From NCBI GenBank assembly GCA_016235865.1, contig JACRIK010000030.1:1-64000 (forward strand): a DNA stretch of 64,000 nt. The letters are read 5' to 3'. Position numbers and translations under genes: made by a program. This document shows positions 45,116-52,885 of this stretch, in pieces. The DNA is from Planctomycetota bacterium (lineage in GTDB: Bacteria > Planctomycetota > MHYJ01 > JACQXL01). Positions within the stretch are counted from its first letter, which is position 1. Every line of letters begins with the position of its first letter. The notes beneath the pieces were generated by a model. It was not told where the DNA came from. It was given only the letters and a program-made list of their open reading frames with translations, and ran no database searches.

Positions 45116-45532
45116 ATGAGCCGAAAAATCAGAGTATTGGTGGCCAAGCCGGGCCTGGACGGCCACGACCGCGGCGCCAAGGTGGTGGCCTGCGCCCTGC
45201 GTGATGCCGGGATGGAGGTCATTTATACAGGTCTGCACCAGACCCCGGAGATGGTGGTCCAGTCGGCCGTGGAAGAGGATGCGGATATCGTGGCCATGTC
45301 CATCCTGTCCGGCGCGCATATGACCCTGTTCCCGGAGGTCTTAAAACTGATGAAGAAACAGGGCTTGAAGAATGTTCTGTTATCCGGCGGCGGAATCATA
45401 TCGGATGAGGATATAAAGAAACTCAGTAAGCTGGGCGTGGGAAAACTCTTTACCCCGGGCGCGCCTTTAGCTGATATTGTAGATTACTGCACTAAAGAAG
45501 GTGCTAAGATTATAGCCAAAAAGGAGAAATAG
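45116..45532 (+). CDS. icmB: Acyl-CoA mutase small (B12-binding) subunit
   Basis: A 138-residue stand-alone cobalamin-binding domain, the length of IcmB. The base-off/His-on motif DxHxxG is present as Asp15-His17-Gly20 ([10 protein letters not shown]). The SILSGAHM segment and the LLSGGGI glycine turn complete the Rossmann-like B12 pocket. It pairs with the large subunit at 43367 to form the active heterotetramer. The start codon of the next gene lies two bases after its stop, with AAGGAG inside the 3' end of this gene, so translation is coupled. Confidence 0.93.
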   Translation: MSRKIRVLVAKPGLDGHDRGAKVVACALRDAGMEVIYTGLHQTPEMVVQSAVEEDADIVAMSILSGAHMTLFPEVLKLMKKQGLKNVLLSGGGIISDEDIKKLSKLGVGKLFTPGAPLADIVDYCTKEGAKIIAKKEK

Positions 45533-45534
45533 AA

Positions 45535-46872
45535 ATGAAGACCGCGACAAAAGATATTGATACTGATATTCTGCTGGAGAAAGAAAATGTTGATTTGGAT
45601 GAGCTGATGGGCATGCGCAAGGCCATGTTGCTCTCGATGAAGACCAGAGGGCAGTTGGAAAAGACCTTCTCCCGGGCTGACGAGGCCAAGAAGGAATTAT
45701 CATCCCAGGCCAAGGCCATTGCCCGCAAGGGCGTCATCTGCTGGATGCTGGACAAGACCGAGGAAGCTATTAAATACCTGGAAGAGGGCTCGTCCACTGA
45801 TGAGGCGACCTATATCCTGGGGCTGTGTTATATGGAAACCGGCCGGAACGAGAAGGCCCATAAATTACTGGCCGCGTCTTATAAGACATATTCTGATTCG
45901 CCCGAAGTGTTTGCTTCTTACCTTGATTCCCTGATAAAGACCGGGCAGATTGACGAGGTGTTGCAGATAATCCAGAAGGTTAAGGGGAAATTTGCCAAGT
46001 CGCCGATGCTGTCGTATTATCACGGCCTGTGCTTGGAACAGCAGGGCGATTATGACAAGGCCGAGGAAGAATACGAGAACGCCCTGGATATTGATTCTGA
46101 ATACGCGCCGGCTATTTTCCGCCTGGCCTACCGGTATGACCTGAGCGGCAAGGACGAGGACGCATTGGAACTCTACGAGAAGTTACTTCACATCAAGCCG
46201 ACCCATATCAATGCCCTGATAAACCTGGGCATATTTTATGAGGATAATGATGAACCCCAGAAGGCATTGGAATGCTATGAGGCGGTGTTAAATATCCATC
46301 CCAATCATTCCCGGGCAAATCTTTATAAAGAGGACGCCCGTTCGTCTCTGGTGATGTATTATGACGACAATCTCAAACGCAAGGAACAGGAACTAAAACG
46401 GCTGCTGAGCCAGCCGCTTTCCGAATTCCAGCTGCCGACCCGGGCCAGGAACGGGTTGGATGAATTGAATATTAAAACTATCGGCGAACTGGTCAGGAAA
46501 ACAGAAGATGAATTACTTTCCCACGAGAATTTCGGCGCCAAGTCATTAGTTGATATCAAGGATTTATTAGCCCGGCGGGGATTAATGCTTTCTGCGGAAA
46601 ACCGGCCGATTACCCTGGAATCACTGCTCAAGTCCTATATCTCCGCCGAAACGCCCAAGCAGGTCGACGTGGTTAATAAGCCCATTTTTGAGATTGATTG
46701 GTCCGCGCGCGTTAAGGCATCGTTAACCAGGCTGAAGGTTTACACCTTCGGTGATTTGGCCAATAAGAGCGAGAAGGATTTTATGGATTTGCCCAATTTC
46801 GGCCAGACCTCCCTGGATGAGATAAGGCGCCGGCTGGAGCAATTTGGATTATCCCTGAAATCTTCAGAATAG
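45535..46872 (+). CDS. TPR protein with two RNA polymerase alpha-CTD-like domains
   Basis: A 445-residue protein. Residues about 60-275 are tetratricopeptide repeats (for example YYHGLCLEQQGDYDKAEEEY and ALINLGIFYEDNDEPQKALE). Two alpha-CTD (helix-hairpin-helix) domains follow at about 290-350 and 375-440. In the first, TRARNGL keeps the residues equivalent to E. coli alpha Arg265 and Asn268, and NFGAKSL keeps Asn294, Gly296, Lys298 and Ser299, the UP-element DNA-contact set. In the second, Arg265 is kept, Asn268 is Ala and Lys298 is Thr. Not RNA polymerase alpha itself: there is no NTD. Likely a DNA- or sigma-contacting scaffold; role unknown. It is translationally coupled to icmB. Confidence 0.88.
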   Translation: MKTATKDIDTDILLEKENVDLDELMGMRKAMLLSMKTRGQLEKTFSRADEAKKELSSQAKAIARKGVICWMLDKTEEAIKYLEEGSSTDEATYILGLCYMETGRNEKAHKLLAASYKTYSDSPEVFASYLDSLIKTGQIDEVLQIIQKVKGKFAKSPMLSYYHGLCLEQQGDYDKAEEEYENALDIDSEYAPAIFRLAYRYDLSGKDEDALELYEKLLHIKPTHINALINLGIFYEDNDEPQKALECYEAVLNIHPNHSRANLYKEDARSSLVMYYDDNLKRKEQELKRLLSQPLSEFQLPTRARNGLDELNIKTIGELVRKTEDELLSHENFGAKSLVDIKDLLARRGLMLSAENRPITLESLLKSYISAETPKQVDVVNKPIFEIDWSARVKASLTRLKVYTFGDLANKSEKDFMDLPNFGQTSLDEIRRRLEQFGLSLKSSE

Positions 46873-46884
46873 ATAGATTAAAAA

Positions 46885-47745
46885 TTGGAATACTTCTATT
46901 TTACCGTCATTTTCCTCTTCGGGATTATCATTGGCAGTTTCCTTAATGTCTGTATCTTTCGTCTGCCCCGGGAGGGCATGTCCATCCTGAAGCCCGGCTC
47001 ATTCTGTCCGGCTTGCAAGATCCCGATCAGGTGGTATCAGAATGTTCCTTTATTCTCTTTTATTATTCTGGGCGGGAAATGCGCCCAGTGCTCGGCTCGG
47101 ATTCCCTTGCGTTATCCGCTGGTTGAATTCCTTACCGGGGCGCTCTTTGTCCTGTCCGCCTACTGGTACCTGGCGCCTTTTGATAGCCCGGCGGACGGCG
47201 AACGGATAGTCCGTTTTGCGGTCACAATTTATCTGGCAAGTATCCTGGTCGTGGCGACATTTATTGATATAGATTTTCGTATCATACCTGACGAATTGAC
47301 CGTCTCGGGTATCATCCTGGCATTATTAGTCAGCGCGCTGTTCCCCTTGCTCCATAAGCCGGTCTTTCAGGCGCTGCCTTCTTTTGCCAATGGATTGTTC
47401 AGTTCGTTAGCCGGAATCATTGTCGGAGGCGGAGTGGTTTATTTAGTCGGTGTCTTCGGCAAACTGGTTTTCCGCAAGGATGCGATGGGATTCGGCGATG
47501 TCAAACTGATGGCCTTCTTAGGCGGGTTCCTGGGCTGGGAGTCCACGCTCTATATCTTCATCGTGGCTTGTTTCATCGGTTCCATCATCGGCATCACCCT
47601 GTATTTTATCACCAAAGACCATTATATCGCCTTTGGCCCGTATATTGCCCTGGCGGCGCTGGTGGTGATGTTCTTCAAGCCGCAGATAACCGATATCGCT
47701 TTCCACCGGTACCCGGAGTTTATTCGGGGGATCTTCCTTACTTAG
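46885..47745 (+). CDS. Prepilin peptidase (A24A), PilD/GspO family
   Basis: A 286-residue protein with a TTG start at 46885, chosen because no upstream ATG fits and the hydrophobic first helix (FIIIGSFLNVCIFRLP, the family hallmark) begins here. The cytoplasmic zinc motif is CPAC...CAQC. The two catalytic aspartates are in DIDFRIIPDE and GFGDVKLMA. About seven membrane helices. It cleaves and N-methylates type IV prepilins and pseudopilins, serving the secretin/ATPase machinery encoded elsewhere in this window. Confidence 0.95.
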   Translation: MEYFYFTVIFLFGIIIGSFLNVCIFRLPREGMSILKPGSFCPACKIPIRWYQNVPLFSFIILGGKCAQCSARIPLRYPLVEFLTGALFVLSAYWYLAPFDSPADGERIVRFAVTIYLASILVVATFIDIDFRIIPDELTVSGIILALLVSALFPLLHKPVFQALPSFANGLFSSLAGIIVGGGVVYLVGVFGKLVFRKDAMGFGDVKLMAFLGGFLGWESTLYIFIVACFIGSIIGITLYFITKDHYIAFGPYIALAALVVMFFKPQITDIAFHRYPEFIRGIFLT

Positions 47746-47763
47746 AATATTTGTTTTATTTTA

Positions 47764-47792
47764 TTGACATAGAATAAGATATAAAATATCGT
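47764..47792 (+). promoter_or_regulatory. Possible promoter for the 47803/48077 gene pair
   Basis: TTGACA at 47764-47769, 17-bp spacer, TATCGT at 47787-47792. The weak -10 box ends ten bases before the ATG at 47803. Confidence 0.4.
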
Positions 47793-47802
47793 CAGTTACA
47801 AT

Positions 47803-48066
47803 ATGACAAACAAGTTCCAAAAATACTATGCGTCATTAACCCCCGAAGAGCGGATGTTGCTGACTTTAAGGGATGAACTCTATGGCGGGCAGTGGGAACG
47901 GATGACCAAAGACCTAAATGACCGCCTCAAAGGGCGGCCTTATATCTTCAAATTAGTCGAGCGCATCAAAGACGACCTACAGCGCGTTGAGAAACTCCAG
48001 GAGTACGAGAAGAAGCATGGTATCAACCTGGCTGACTTTGTCAATGCAGAACCAGAAAAGCAATAA
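47803..48066 (+). CDS. Small conserved-looking hypothetical protein
   Basis: An 87-residue, mostly helical protein with alternating acidic and basic residues (SLTPEERMLLTLRDELYGGQ; KLVERIKDDLQRVEKLQEYE). No membrane segment, no Cys. It ends ten bases before the lipoprotein gene and probably shares its transcript. Family not recognised. Confidence 0.8.
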   Translation: MTNKFQKYYASLTPEERMLLTLRDELYGGQWERMTKDLNDRLKGRPYIFKLVERIKDDLQRVEKLQEYEKKHGINLADFVNAEPEKQ

Positions 48067-48076
48067 GAGTTATATT

Positions 48077-49558
48077 ATGAAATCCAAGTCTGTATTACCG
48101 ATGCTGATAGCGGCGATGGTTATTGCCGGCCTGACCTCCTGCGGCTTATTTGAAAAGAAGTCCAAGCAGACGCCTTCGGGAGACAGTGTTGGAGCCGAAT
48201 TGCGCAGCAGTGACATAAAACAGATGGAATATTACCGGGGCTATATAGCCAAGAATCTGCCTTTCAAGCAAATACGCTGGGAAGCGGTCTTCAGCGGCGA
48301 GAAGGTGCGCCAGATGTCCAGATACGGCGATTCGTTCTACGTTGAAACCAATGCCCATCGTTTTTATAGTCTGAACAGCAAAACCGGTTTCCGGCAATGG
48401 CAACTGCAGCTGCCCGGGCCCATAGATTACTTCATCTCCACGGTCGGCGATTTGCCCAAGAAAGAAGCCGAATTAAGAAAGAGTCTTGTAACGGTGGAAA
48501 AAGAAATATCAAGCGAGAGCAAGAGCAAAGACCGGGACGAGGACAAAATCAAGTCGCTCAAAAGGCAGCTCCAGGCCCTTCAGCAGGAGTTTATCTCGCT
48601 GCGACTGAGGGATGTGCTTTACTTGACCTGCAAAGGCAGCTTATATTGCATAGATCGCTCGGTCGGAACTATTCTCTGGCAGGCACAGCTGGAGTTTGTT
48701 CCGGGTACCGCTCCCTGCGCCACGATTGCATCGGTTTTTATCGGCTCGTTGGATGTGCACCGCGTCTATCAGGTTGATACCACTTTAAGATACGAAAAGG
48801 ACTGGTTCAAGATAGCTGAGCCGGTTAACACCACGCCTCTTTACGAAAACCTCATTCTCTATTTCGGCTCGCAGGACGGCAAGGTTTATGCCTATGATAC
48901 CGTGGAACACAAGTTATTATGGTCTTATCAGACCGAGAAAAGTATTGTGGCGGATATGATTCTGGACGGGGATATCCTTTATGTTCCTTCTGCTGATTTT
49001 GCGATATACGGGATTGACCGTTATGCCGGCATCCTGCTCTGGAAGTTTGAGACCGGCTCGGCTGTTACCACGCCCATGAGAGTGGATAAGATGGTTACCA
49101 AAACGGTAATACCGGTCAAGGCGCCGGCGGCTGAAGCGGGAAGCGAAGGAGCCGAAAATCCGGCCGAGAGCGCCCCGGTCAAGATGCAGGATACTATTTC
49201 CCGGACCCTGTATGCCTACAGCGACAATAACGGCCTTTATGCACTGGATTTGATAACCACCTCCGTTATCATCAAGGACGAAGACCCGTCAAGACCTGAC
49301 CGGGAAAAGATAATGCGCCGGGCAAACCCCAGATGGAAATTTGAGGATGGCCGGGATTTCCTAATCAGGGGGCAAAAACGCATTTACGTCACGGGTCTTG
49401 ATAATCGGACGCTTTATGCGCTCGGCACAGGTGAGCGTTTGGATGTAAAAGAAAAATACGACCTGTCTTATTTCCCGGCCCGCTTCGGAGATTTGACTGA
49501 AGGCATACTTTATCTGGCCACTCCGGATGGATACCTCTTCTCGGTCAAGGAACCGTAA
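48077..49558 (+). CDS. Lipoprotein with PQQ-like beta-propeller repeats (BamB-like)
   Basis: I chose the ATG at 48077 (493 aa) because it starts a clean lipoprotein signal, with a hydrophobic segment ending in the LTSC lipobox. Beta-propeller blades follow with the PQQ-repeat signature: FYSLNSKTGFRQWQ, LYCIDRSVGTILWQ, VYAYDTVEHKLLWSY, IYGIDRYAGILLWKFET, LYALDL. A charged coiled coil of about 45 residues (near 130-175) is inserted between the first blades. A Pro/Ala/Glu-rich linker interrupts a later blade. BamB-type proteins scaffold outer-membrane protein assembly; a similar scaffold role is possible but not proven. It ends four bases from the convergent antiporter gene. Confidence 0.85.
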   Translation: MKSKSVLPMLIAAMVIAGLTSCGLFEKKSKQTPSGDSVGAELRSSDIKQMEYYRGYIAKNLPFKQIRWEAVFSGEKVRQMSRYGDSFYVETNAHRFYSLNSKTGFRQWQLQLPGPIDYFISTVGDLPKKEAELRKSLVTVEKEISSESKSKDRDEDKIKSLKRQLQALQQEFISLRLRDVLYLTCKGSLYCIDRSVGTILWQAQLEFVPGTAPCATIASVFIGSLDVHRVYQVDTTLRYEKDWFKIAEPVNTTPLYENLILYFGSQDGKVYAYDTVEHKLLWSYQTEKSIVADMILDGDILYVPSADFAIYGIDRYAGILLWKFETGSAVTTPMRVDKMVTKTVIPVKAPAAEAGSEGAENPAESAPVKMQDTISRTLYAYSDNNGLYALDLITTSVIIKDEDPSRPDREKIMRRANPRWKFEDGRDFLIRGQKRIYVTGLDNRTLYALGTGERLDVKEKYDLSYFPARFGDLTEGILYLATPDGYLFSVKEP

Positions 49559-49562
49559 TTTT

Positions 49563-50948
49563 CTACCCTCTGAAGAAGATAAATGTCACCAGGATGAATA
49601 TCGGAATAAGAATCAGTATCGAATAAGCCATATATCCGAAGAAGGACGGCATTTTAATCTTCGATTCCTCGGCAATCGCCTTGACCATGAAATTAGGGCC
49701 GTTGCCGATATAGGTATTTGCGCCCATAAAAACCGCGCCGCAGGAAATGGCGGTTAAGAGGAATACCCCCTGTCCGCCAACAGCCAGAAGGTCCTTAAGA
49801 TACATTGCACTCAAGGGAACATTTAATATTCCGCTGGCCGCAGAGGTCATGGTCAGGTAGGTCGGCGCGTTATCCAGGAAACTGGACAGCGACCCGGTGG
49901 CCCAGAAGAAGTGCCACGGCTGGGTCAGCCCCAGCTCTGTCCCGCGGGCATTGAGTATCATCAGCGCCGGTATCATGGTCACGAATATTCCGGCAAATAA
50001 TACCGCCACCTCGATTATCGGGCCAAAGGTAAATCCGTTAGATTGCCGGGTATGTTTCCTGGTAAACAAGAGTGAACACACGGCCATCAGCATCATCAGC
50101 GCCTCTTTGATTCCGAATTCCCAGTTTAGGTATCCGGACAGGAATATGGCCGCGACCACGCCGCCCAGGAAGAGGAAATTCAGGGTGCCTTCCATACCCA
50201 ATGCTTTCTTGGGCTCTACCTGCTGGTCCAGGTCGCCGGGTGTGGCGATATCTTCCTTGTGGAATTTCCATTGGTCATAGATATTAAAGGCGACCAGCAG
50301 GATGCCGCAGACAAACAGCCATTCCCAGACCAGGTTAAATGTCCAGAGAAAAGGCACGCCTTTGAGGAATCCCAGGAACAGAGGCGGGTCGCCCAGCGGC
50401 GTCAATAACCCGCCGCAATTGCTGACGATGAATATGAAAAATATGATGATATGGGCCTTAGCGCGGCGCGCCTTGTTGGCCCGGATGAGCGGCCGGATTA
50501 AGAGCATGGAAGCGCCGGTCGTGCCGATGAAACTGGCCAGGACGGCCCCGATGGCCAGTACCACTGTATTGATTAAAGGCGTGCCGGCTAAAGAACCTTT
50601 GATGTAAATACCTCCGGCAATCACATAGAGGGCGCCTAATAAGATAATAAACGATACGTAATCCAGGGCGACCACTCCTAGTTCAGGCGCATGCACCTTG
50701 AGAATATAGATAGCCACCGGGATGCCTAAAATCAGGGAAATAATCCCTTTGTGCAGGTTACTTTCCCACCAGTGGGCAAAGGCCAAAGGAATAATGGCGA
50801 TGGACAAAAGCATCAGGGCAAAAGGTATTACGGACCATAAAGGCAGGTGTTTGCCGACCTCGGAGGAACTTTCTCCGCTGGCCCAGGTCAATCCGGCGAT
50901 GCCCAATAGCATAATCAGTCCGCTGGCGATATGTCGTAATTTAATCAT
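49563..50948 (-). CDS. NhaD-like sodium:proton antiporter family membrane protein
   Basis: I chose the ATG at 50948 (MIKLRH..., 461 aa), preceded by GAAAG; an upstream Met at 50990 adds residues unlike a signal. About 11-12 membrane helices of the ion transporter/ArsB-NhaD superfamily. Motifs include SFIGTTGASMLLIRPLIRAN, SNCGGLLTPLGDPPLFLGFL (the re-entrant Asn/Gly/Pro signature) and SSFLDNAPTYLTM in the second half. It likely exchanges Na+ or Li+ for H+. Substrate is inferred from the family. It has its own promoter. Confidence 0.88.
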   Translation of the reverse strand: MIKLRHIASGLIMLLGIAGLTWASGESSSEVGKHLPLWSVIPFALMLLSIAIIPLAFAHWWESNLHKGIISLILGIPVAIYILKVHAPELGVVALDYVSFIILLGALYVIAGGIYIKGSLAGTPLINTVVLAIGAVLASFIGTTGASMLLIRPLIRANKARRAKAHIIIFFIFIVSNCGGLLTPLGDPPLFLGFLKGVPFLWTFNLVWEWLFVCGILLVAFNIYDQWKFHKEDIATPGDLDQQVEPKKALGMEGTLNFLFLGGVVAAIFLSGYLNWEFGIKEALMMLMAVCSLLFTRKHTRQSNGFTFGPIIEVAVLFAGIFVTMIPALMILNARGTELGLTQPWHFFWATGSLSSFLDNAPTYLTMTSAASGILNVPLSAMYLKDLLAVGGQGVFLLTAISCGAVFMGANTYIGNGPNFMVKAIAEESKIKMPSFFGYMAYSILILIPIFILVTFIFFRG

Positions 50949-50980
50949 AGCTGCATCACTTTCTAAATAATTAAAGCCCC

Positions 50981-51009
50981 AATATGGCAAGGACTAAAGA
51001 GTCTGTCAA
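50981..51009 (-). promoter_or_regulatory. Promoter for the antiporter gene
   Basis: Minus strand: TTGACA (51009-51004), 17-bp spacer, CATATT (50986-50981), about 33 bp before the ATG. Confidence 0.6.
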
Positions 51010-51054
51010 GGTTTTTAAATCCTCATTTTATCGGCCAAAAAGTAATAACTTATC

Positions 51055-51083
51055 TTGACCTTCCGGTCGATATTGTTTATATT
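51055..51083 (+). promoter_or_regulatory. Promoter for the CAU tRNA
   Basis: TTGACC at 51055-51060, 17-bp spacer, TATATT at 51078-51083, 15 bp before the mature tRNA. Confidence 0.75.
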
Positions 51084-51098
51084 GCGTGCCTAATATCG

Positions 51099-51170
51099 GG
51101 GCCCGTAGCGCAATGGTAGCGCAGCGGACTCATAATCCGTTGGTTGCCCGTTCGAGTCGGGCCGGGCCCA
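51099..51170 (+). tRNA. tRNA with anticodon CAU (elongator Met or lysidine-modified Ile2)
   Basis: Acceptor GGGCCCG/CGGGCCC fully paired, discriminator A at 51170, T-arm GCCCG-TTCGAGT-CGGGC. Anticodon stem GCGGA/TCCGT with loop CTCATAA. The fully paired 1-72 end argues against the initiator. The CTCATAAT and TTGGT features also occur in Ile2 tRNAs, so Met versus Ile2 is left open. CCA is not encoded. Confidence 0.9.
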
Positions 51171-51172
51171 TT

Positions 51173-51264
51173 AGAAACTCTTACGAACGCAGTGAGTTAG
51201 AGTTTCTTACCCCGCACATAGCTTTATTCTATGCGTCTGCGAAGTAGTGGTTTATGTGCGGGGT
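51173..51264 (+). promoter_or_regulatory. Two successive hairpins between the tRNA and the MetE-like gene
   Basis: Hairpin 1: AGAAACTCT (51173-51181) with AGAGTTTCT (51199-51207). Hairpin 2: ACCCCGCACATA (51209-51220) with TATGTGCGGGGT (51253-51264), 12 perfect pairs. The second ends three bases before the first possible ATG (51268) and would bury any GGGG ribosome site. Confidence 0.7.
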
Positions 51265-51267
51265 TAG

Positions 51268-52332
51268 ATGATTTATAGTAGTAGGATAAATTACGTGAAC
51301 TTCAACTTTACTCCAACCGGTATCGGCAGTATTCCTTATATTGACCCCAAGGCATCGGTCCATCTGGTACTGAAGTATTTCAAGCAGATTCCTTTCTGGC
51401 CCCAATTGCCCCAGCGGATATTTTTTGAAGGCATGGGCACCCAGTTCAGCGAAGGCCTGCCCGGACTGGTAATTAGCCTGGAACAGAATGCGTTCTACAT
51501 TGATACCGCATCCGGGCAACTGGAGAAGGAAACAGCCCGCTTTTACGAGAAATACCTGGCTGGCGACTTGGATGCCTTTGCCATTTCACCGGATTATGCC
51601 TCGGGTTTCCACGAGCTAATCAGCCAGATCAAGTCCAAGAAACTCAAGCCGATGTATGTCAAGGGCCAGATAACCGGGCCGCTGACCTTCGGCGCCTTGG
51701 TGACCGATAAAGATGGCCAGGCCATCATGCATCATTCCTTATTGTCCGACGTGCTGATTAAGAACCTGATAATGAAGGCCCGCTGGCAGATTAAGGAATT
51801 TAACGAGCTCGGATTAAAGAGCATCATCTTCCTGGATGAGCCGTATCTGATGGGCTATGGCTCGGCTTTCATTCCCTTGAGCCGTGAGATTGTTATCAAG
51901 CAGTTGACCGAGGTGATAGACGCGATTCATCAGGACGGCGCCCTGGTCGGCATACACTGCTGCGGCAATACGGATTGGGCTATGATTATGGAGACGCCAG
52001 TTGATGTCCTGAATTTTGACGCCTACGGGTTTATGGACAAGCTGTCGCTATATGCGGATATGGTGAAAAAATATGTCGACCGGGGCGGGGTGATTGCCTG
52101 GGGCATCGTGCCTTCGATTATGCTGGATGGTCTGCCGTCAGCCAAAGAGCTGGCCGGTATATTGAATAAAGGGCTGGCTGAGTTGGTTAAAAGGGGAGTG
52201 GATAAGAAGCGGCTGATGAGCCAGTCAATCCTGACGCCGTCCTGTGGATTAGGCGGGCTTCAGGAAGCGCAGGCCGAGGAGCGGCTGAAGTTGTTGATAG
52301 AGGTTGTGGAGAGCGTAGAGCGTGGTGCCTAA
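51268..52332 (+). CDS. MetE-like cobalamin-independent methionine synthase/UROD-fold methyltransferase
   Basis: A 354-residue protein from the ATG; a GTG at 51295 (MNFNFTPTGIGSIPY...) with AGTAGGA upstream is an equally good or better start, because the ATG abuts a strong hairpin. It is a single TIM barrel equal to the C-terminal catalytic half of MetE. Visible landmarks: TGIGSIPY, KGQITGPLTFG, IIFLDEPYL, GIHCCGNTDW (zinc ligands His and Cys) and LTPSCGLG (zinc Cys). The MetE N-terminal folate-binding half is missing, so the methyl donor may be a corrinoid protein, as in short core-MetE proteins. It is 11 bp upstream of the GGQ gene. Confidence 0.85.
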   Translation: MIYSSRINYVNFNFTPTGIGSIPYIDPKASVHLVLKYFKQIPFWPQLPQRIFFEGMGTQFSEGLPGLVISLEQNAFYIDTASGQLEKETARFYEKYLAGDLDAFAISPDYASGFHELISQIKSKKLKPMYVKGQITGPLTFGALVTDKDGQAIMHHSLLSDVLIKNLIMKARWQIKEFNELGLKSIIFLDEPYLMGYGSAFIPLSREIVIKQLTEVIDAIHQDGALVGIHCCGNTDWAMIMETPVDVLNFDAYGFMDKLSLYADMVKKYVDRGGVIAWGIVPSIMLDGLPSAKELAGILNKGLAELVKRGVDKKRLMSQSILTPSCGLGGLQEAQAEERLKLLIEVVESVERGA

Positions 52333-52343
52333 GGCGAATAGTT

Positions 52344-52727
52344 ATGGAAGATATTAACAAGCTGATGCAGAAATTCAGCATTTTCGAAAACGATATTATT
52401 GAATCGTTCATATCATCCGGCGGGCCGGGCGGGCAGCATGTCAATAAAACCGCGTCTTGCGTGTATCTGAAACATATTCCCACCGGCATAGAGGTTAAAT
52501 GCCAGAGCCAGCGTTCCCAGGCGGCCAACCGCATTACGGCCCGGAAGATTCTGGTGAAACGGATAGAAGAGCTTTATTTGAAGCGGGCGCTGGCCAGACG
52601 CCAGGCCATGGAAAAGATTCGCCGCCAAAAACGCCGGCCGTCCCGGGCCGCCCGGTTAACACGCCTTGAAGCCAAACACCGGCATTCCGTTAAGAAGAAG
52701 TTGCGCTCGGACAGGGAAGAATACTAA
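52344..52727 (+). CDS. Peptide chain release factor-like GGQ protein (ArfB/RF-1 domain)
   Basis: A 127-residue protein consisting of the RF-1 catalytic domain only. The GGQ motif is at residues 29-31 (SSGGPGGQHVNKTAS), followed by the QRSQAANR helix. The C terminus is strongly basic (KRRPSRAARLTRLEAKHRHS), as in ArfB/YaeJ, whose tail enters the empty mRNA channel of stalled ribosomes. No codon-recognition domain. Likely role: peptidyl-tRNA hydrolysis on stalled ribosomes. It could be a distinct RF-like subfamily, since the tail is shorter than in E. coli ArfB. Confidence 0.88.
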   Translation: MEDINKLMQKFSIFENDIIESFISSGGPGGQHVNKTASCVYLKHIPTGIEVKCQSQRSQAANRITARKILVKRIEELYLKRALARRQAMEKIRRQKRRPSRAARLTRLEAKHRHSVKKKLRSDREEY

Positions 52728-52734
52728 AGAAATT

Positions 52735-52864
52735 TTTTACAACAGGCCCTTTGCGTAGCAATGGTCGGCAGCATTTAGCCGGTGGCTAAAGCGCACCGGG
52801 TACTTAAGCGGATTTAACGGATATTAATCCTAATCGGTTTAATCAGTTAAATCCTGTTGTAAAA
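52735..52864. mobile_element. MITE-like inverted-repeat element
   Basis: TTTTACAACAGG (52735-52746) is perfectly inverted at 52853-52864, giving a 130-bp non-coding unit between convergent genes. It could fold as a bidirectional terminator (T-rich left end, A-rich right end). Confidence 0.6.
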
Positions 52865-52885
52865 TACCGTTGTTAAACCACGTCG

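Noticed and set aside
45535-46872. RNA polymerase alpha subunit
   Set aside because: The alpha N-terminal dimerisation domain is absent; only CTD-like domains are fused to TPRs.
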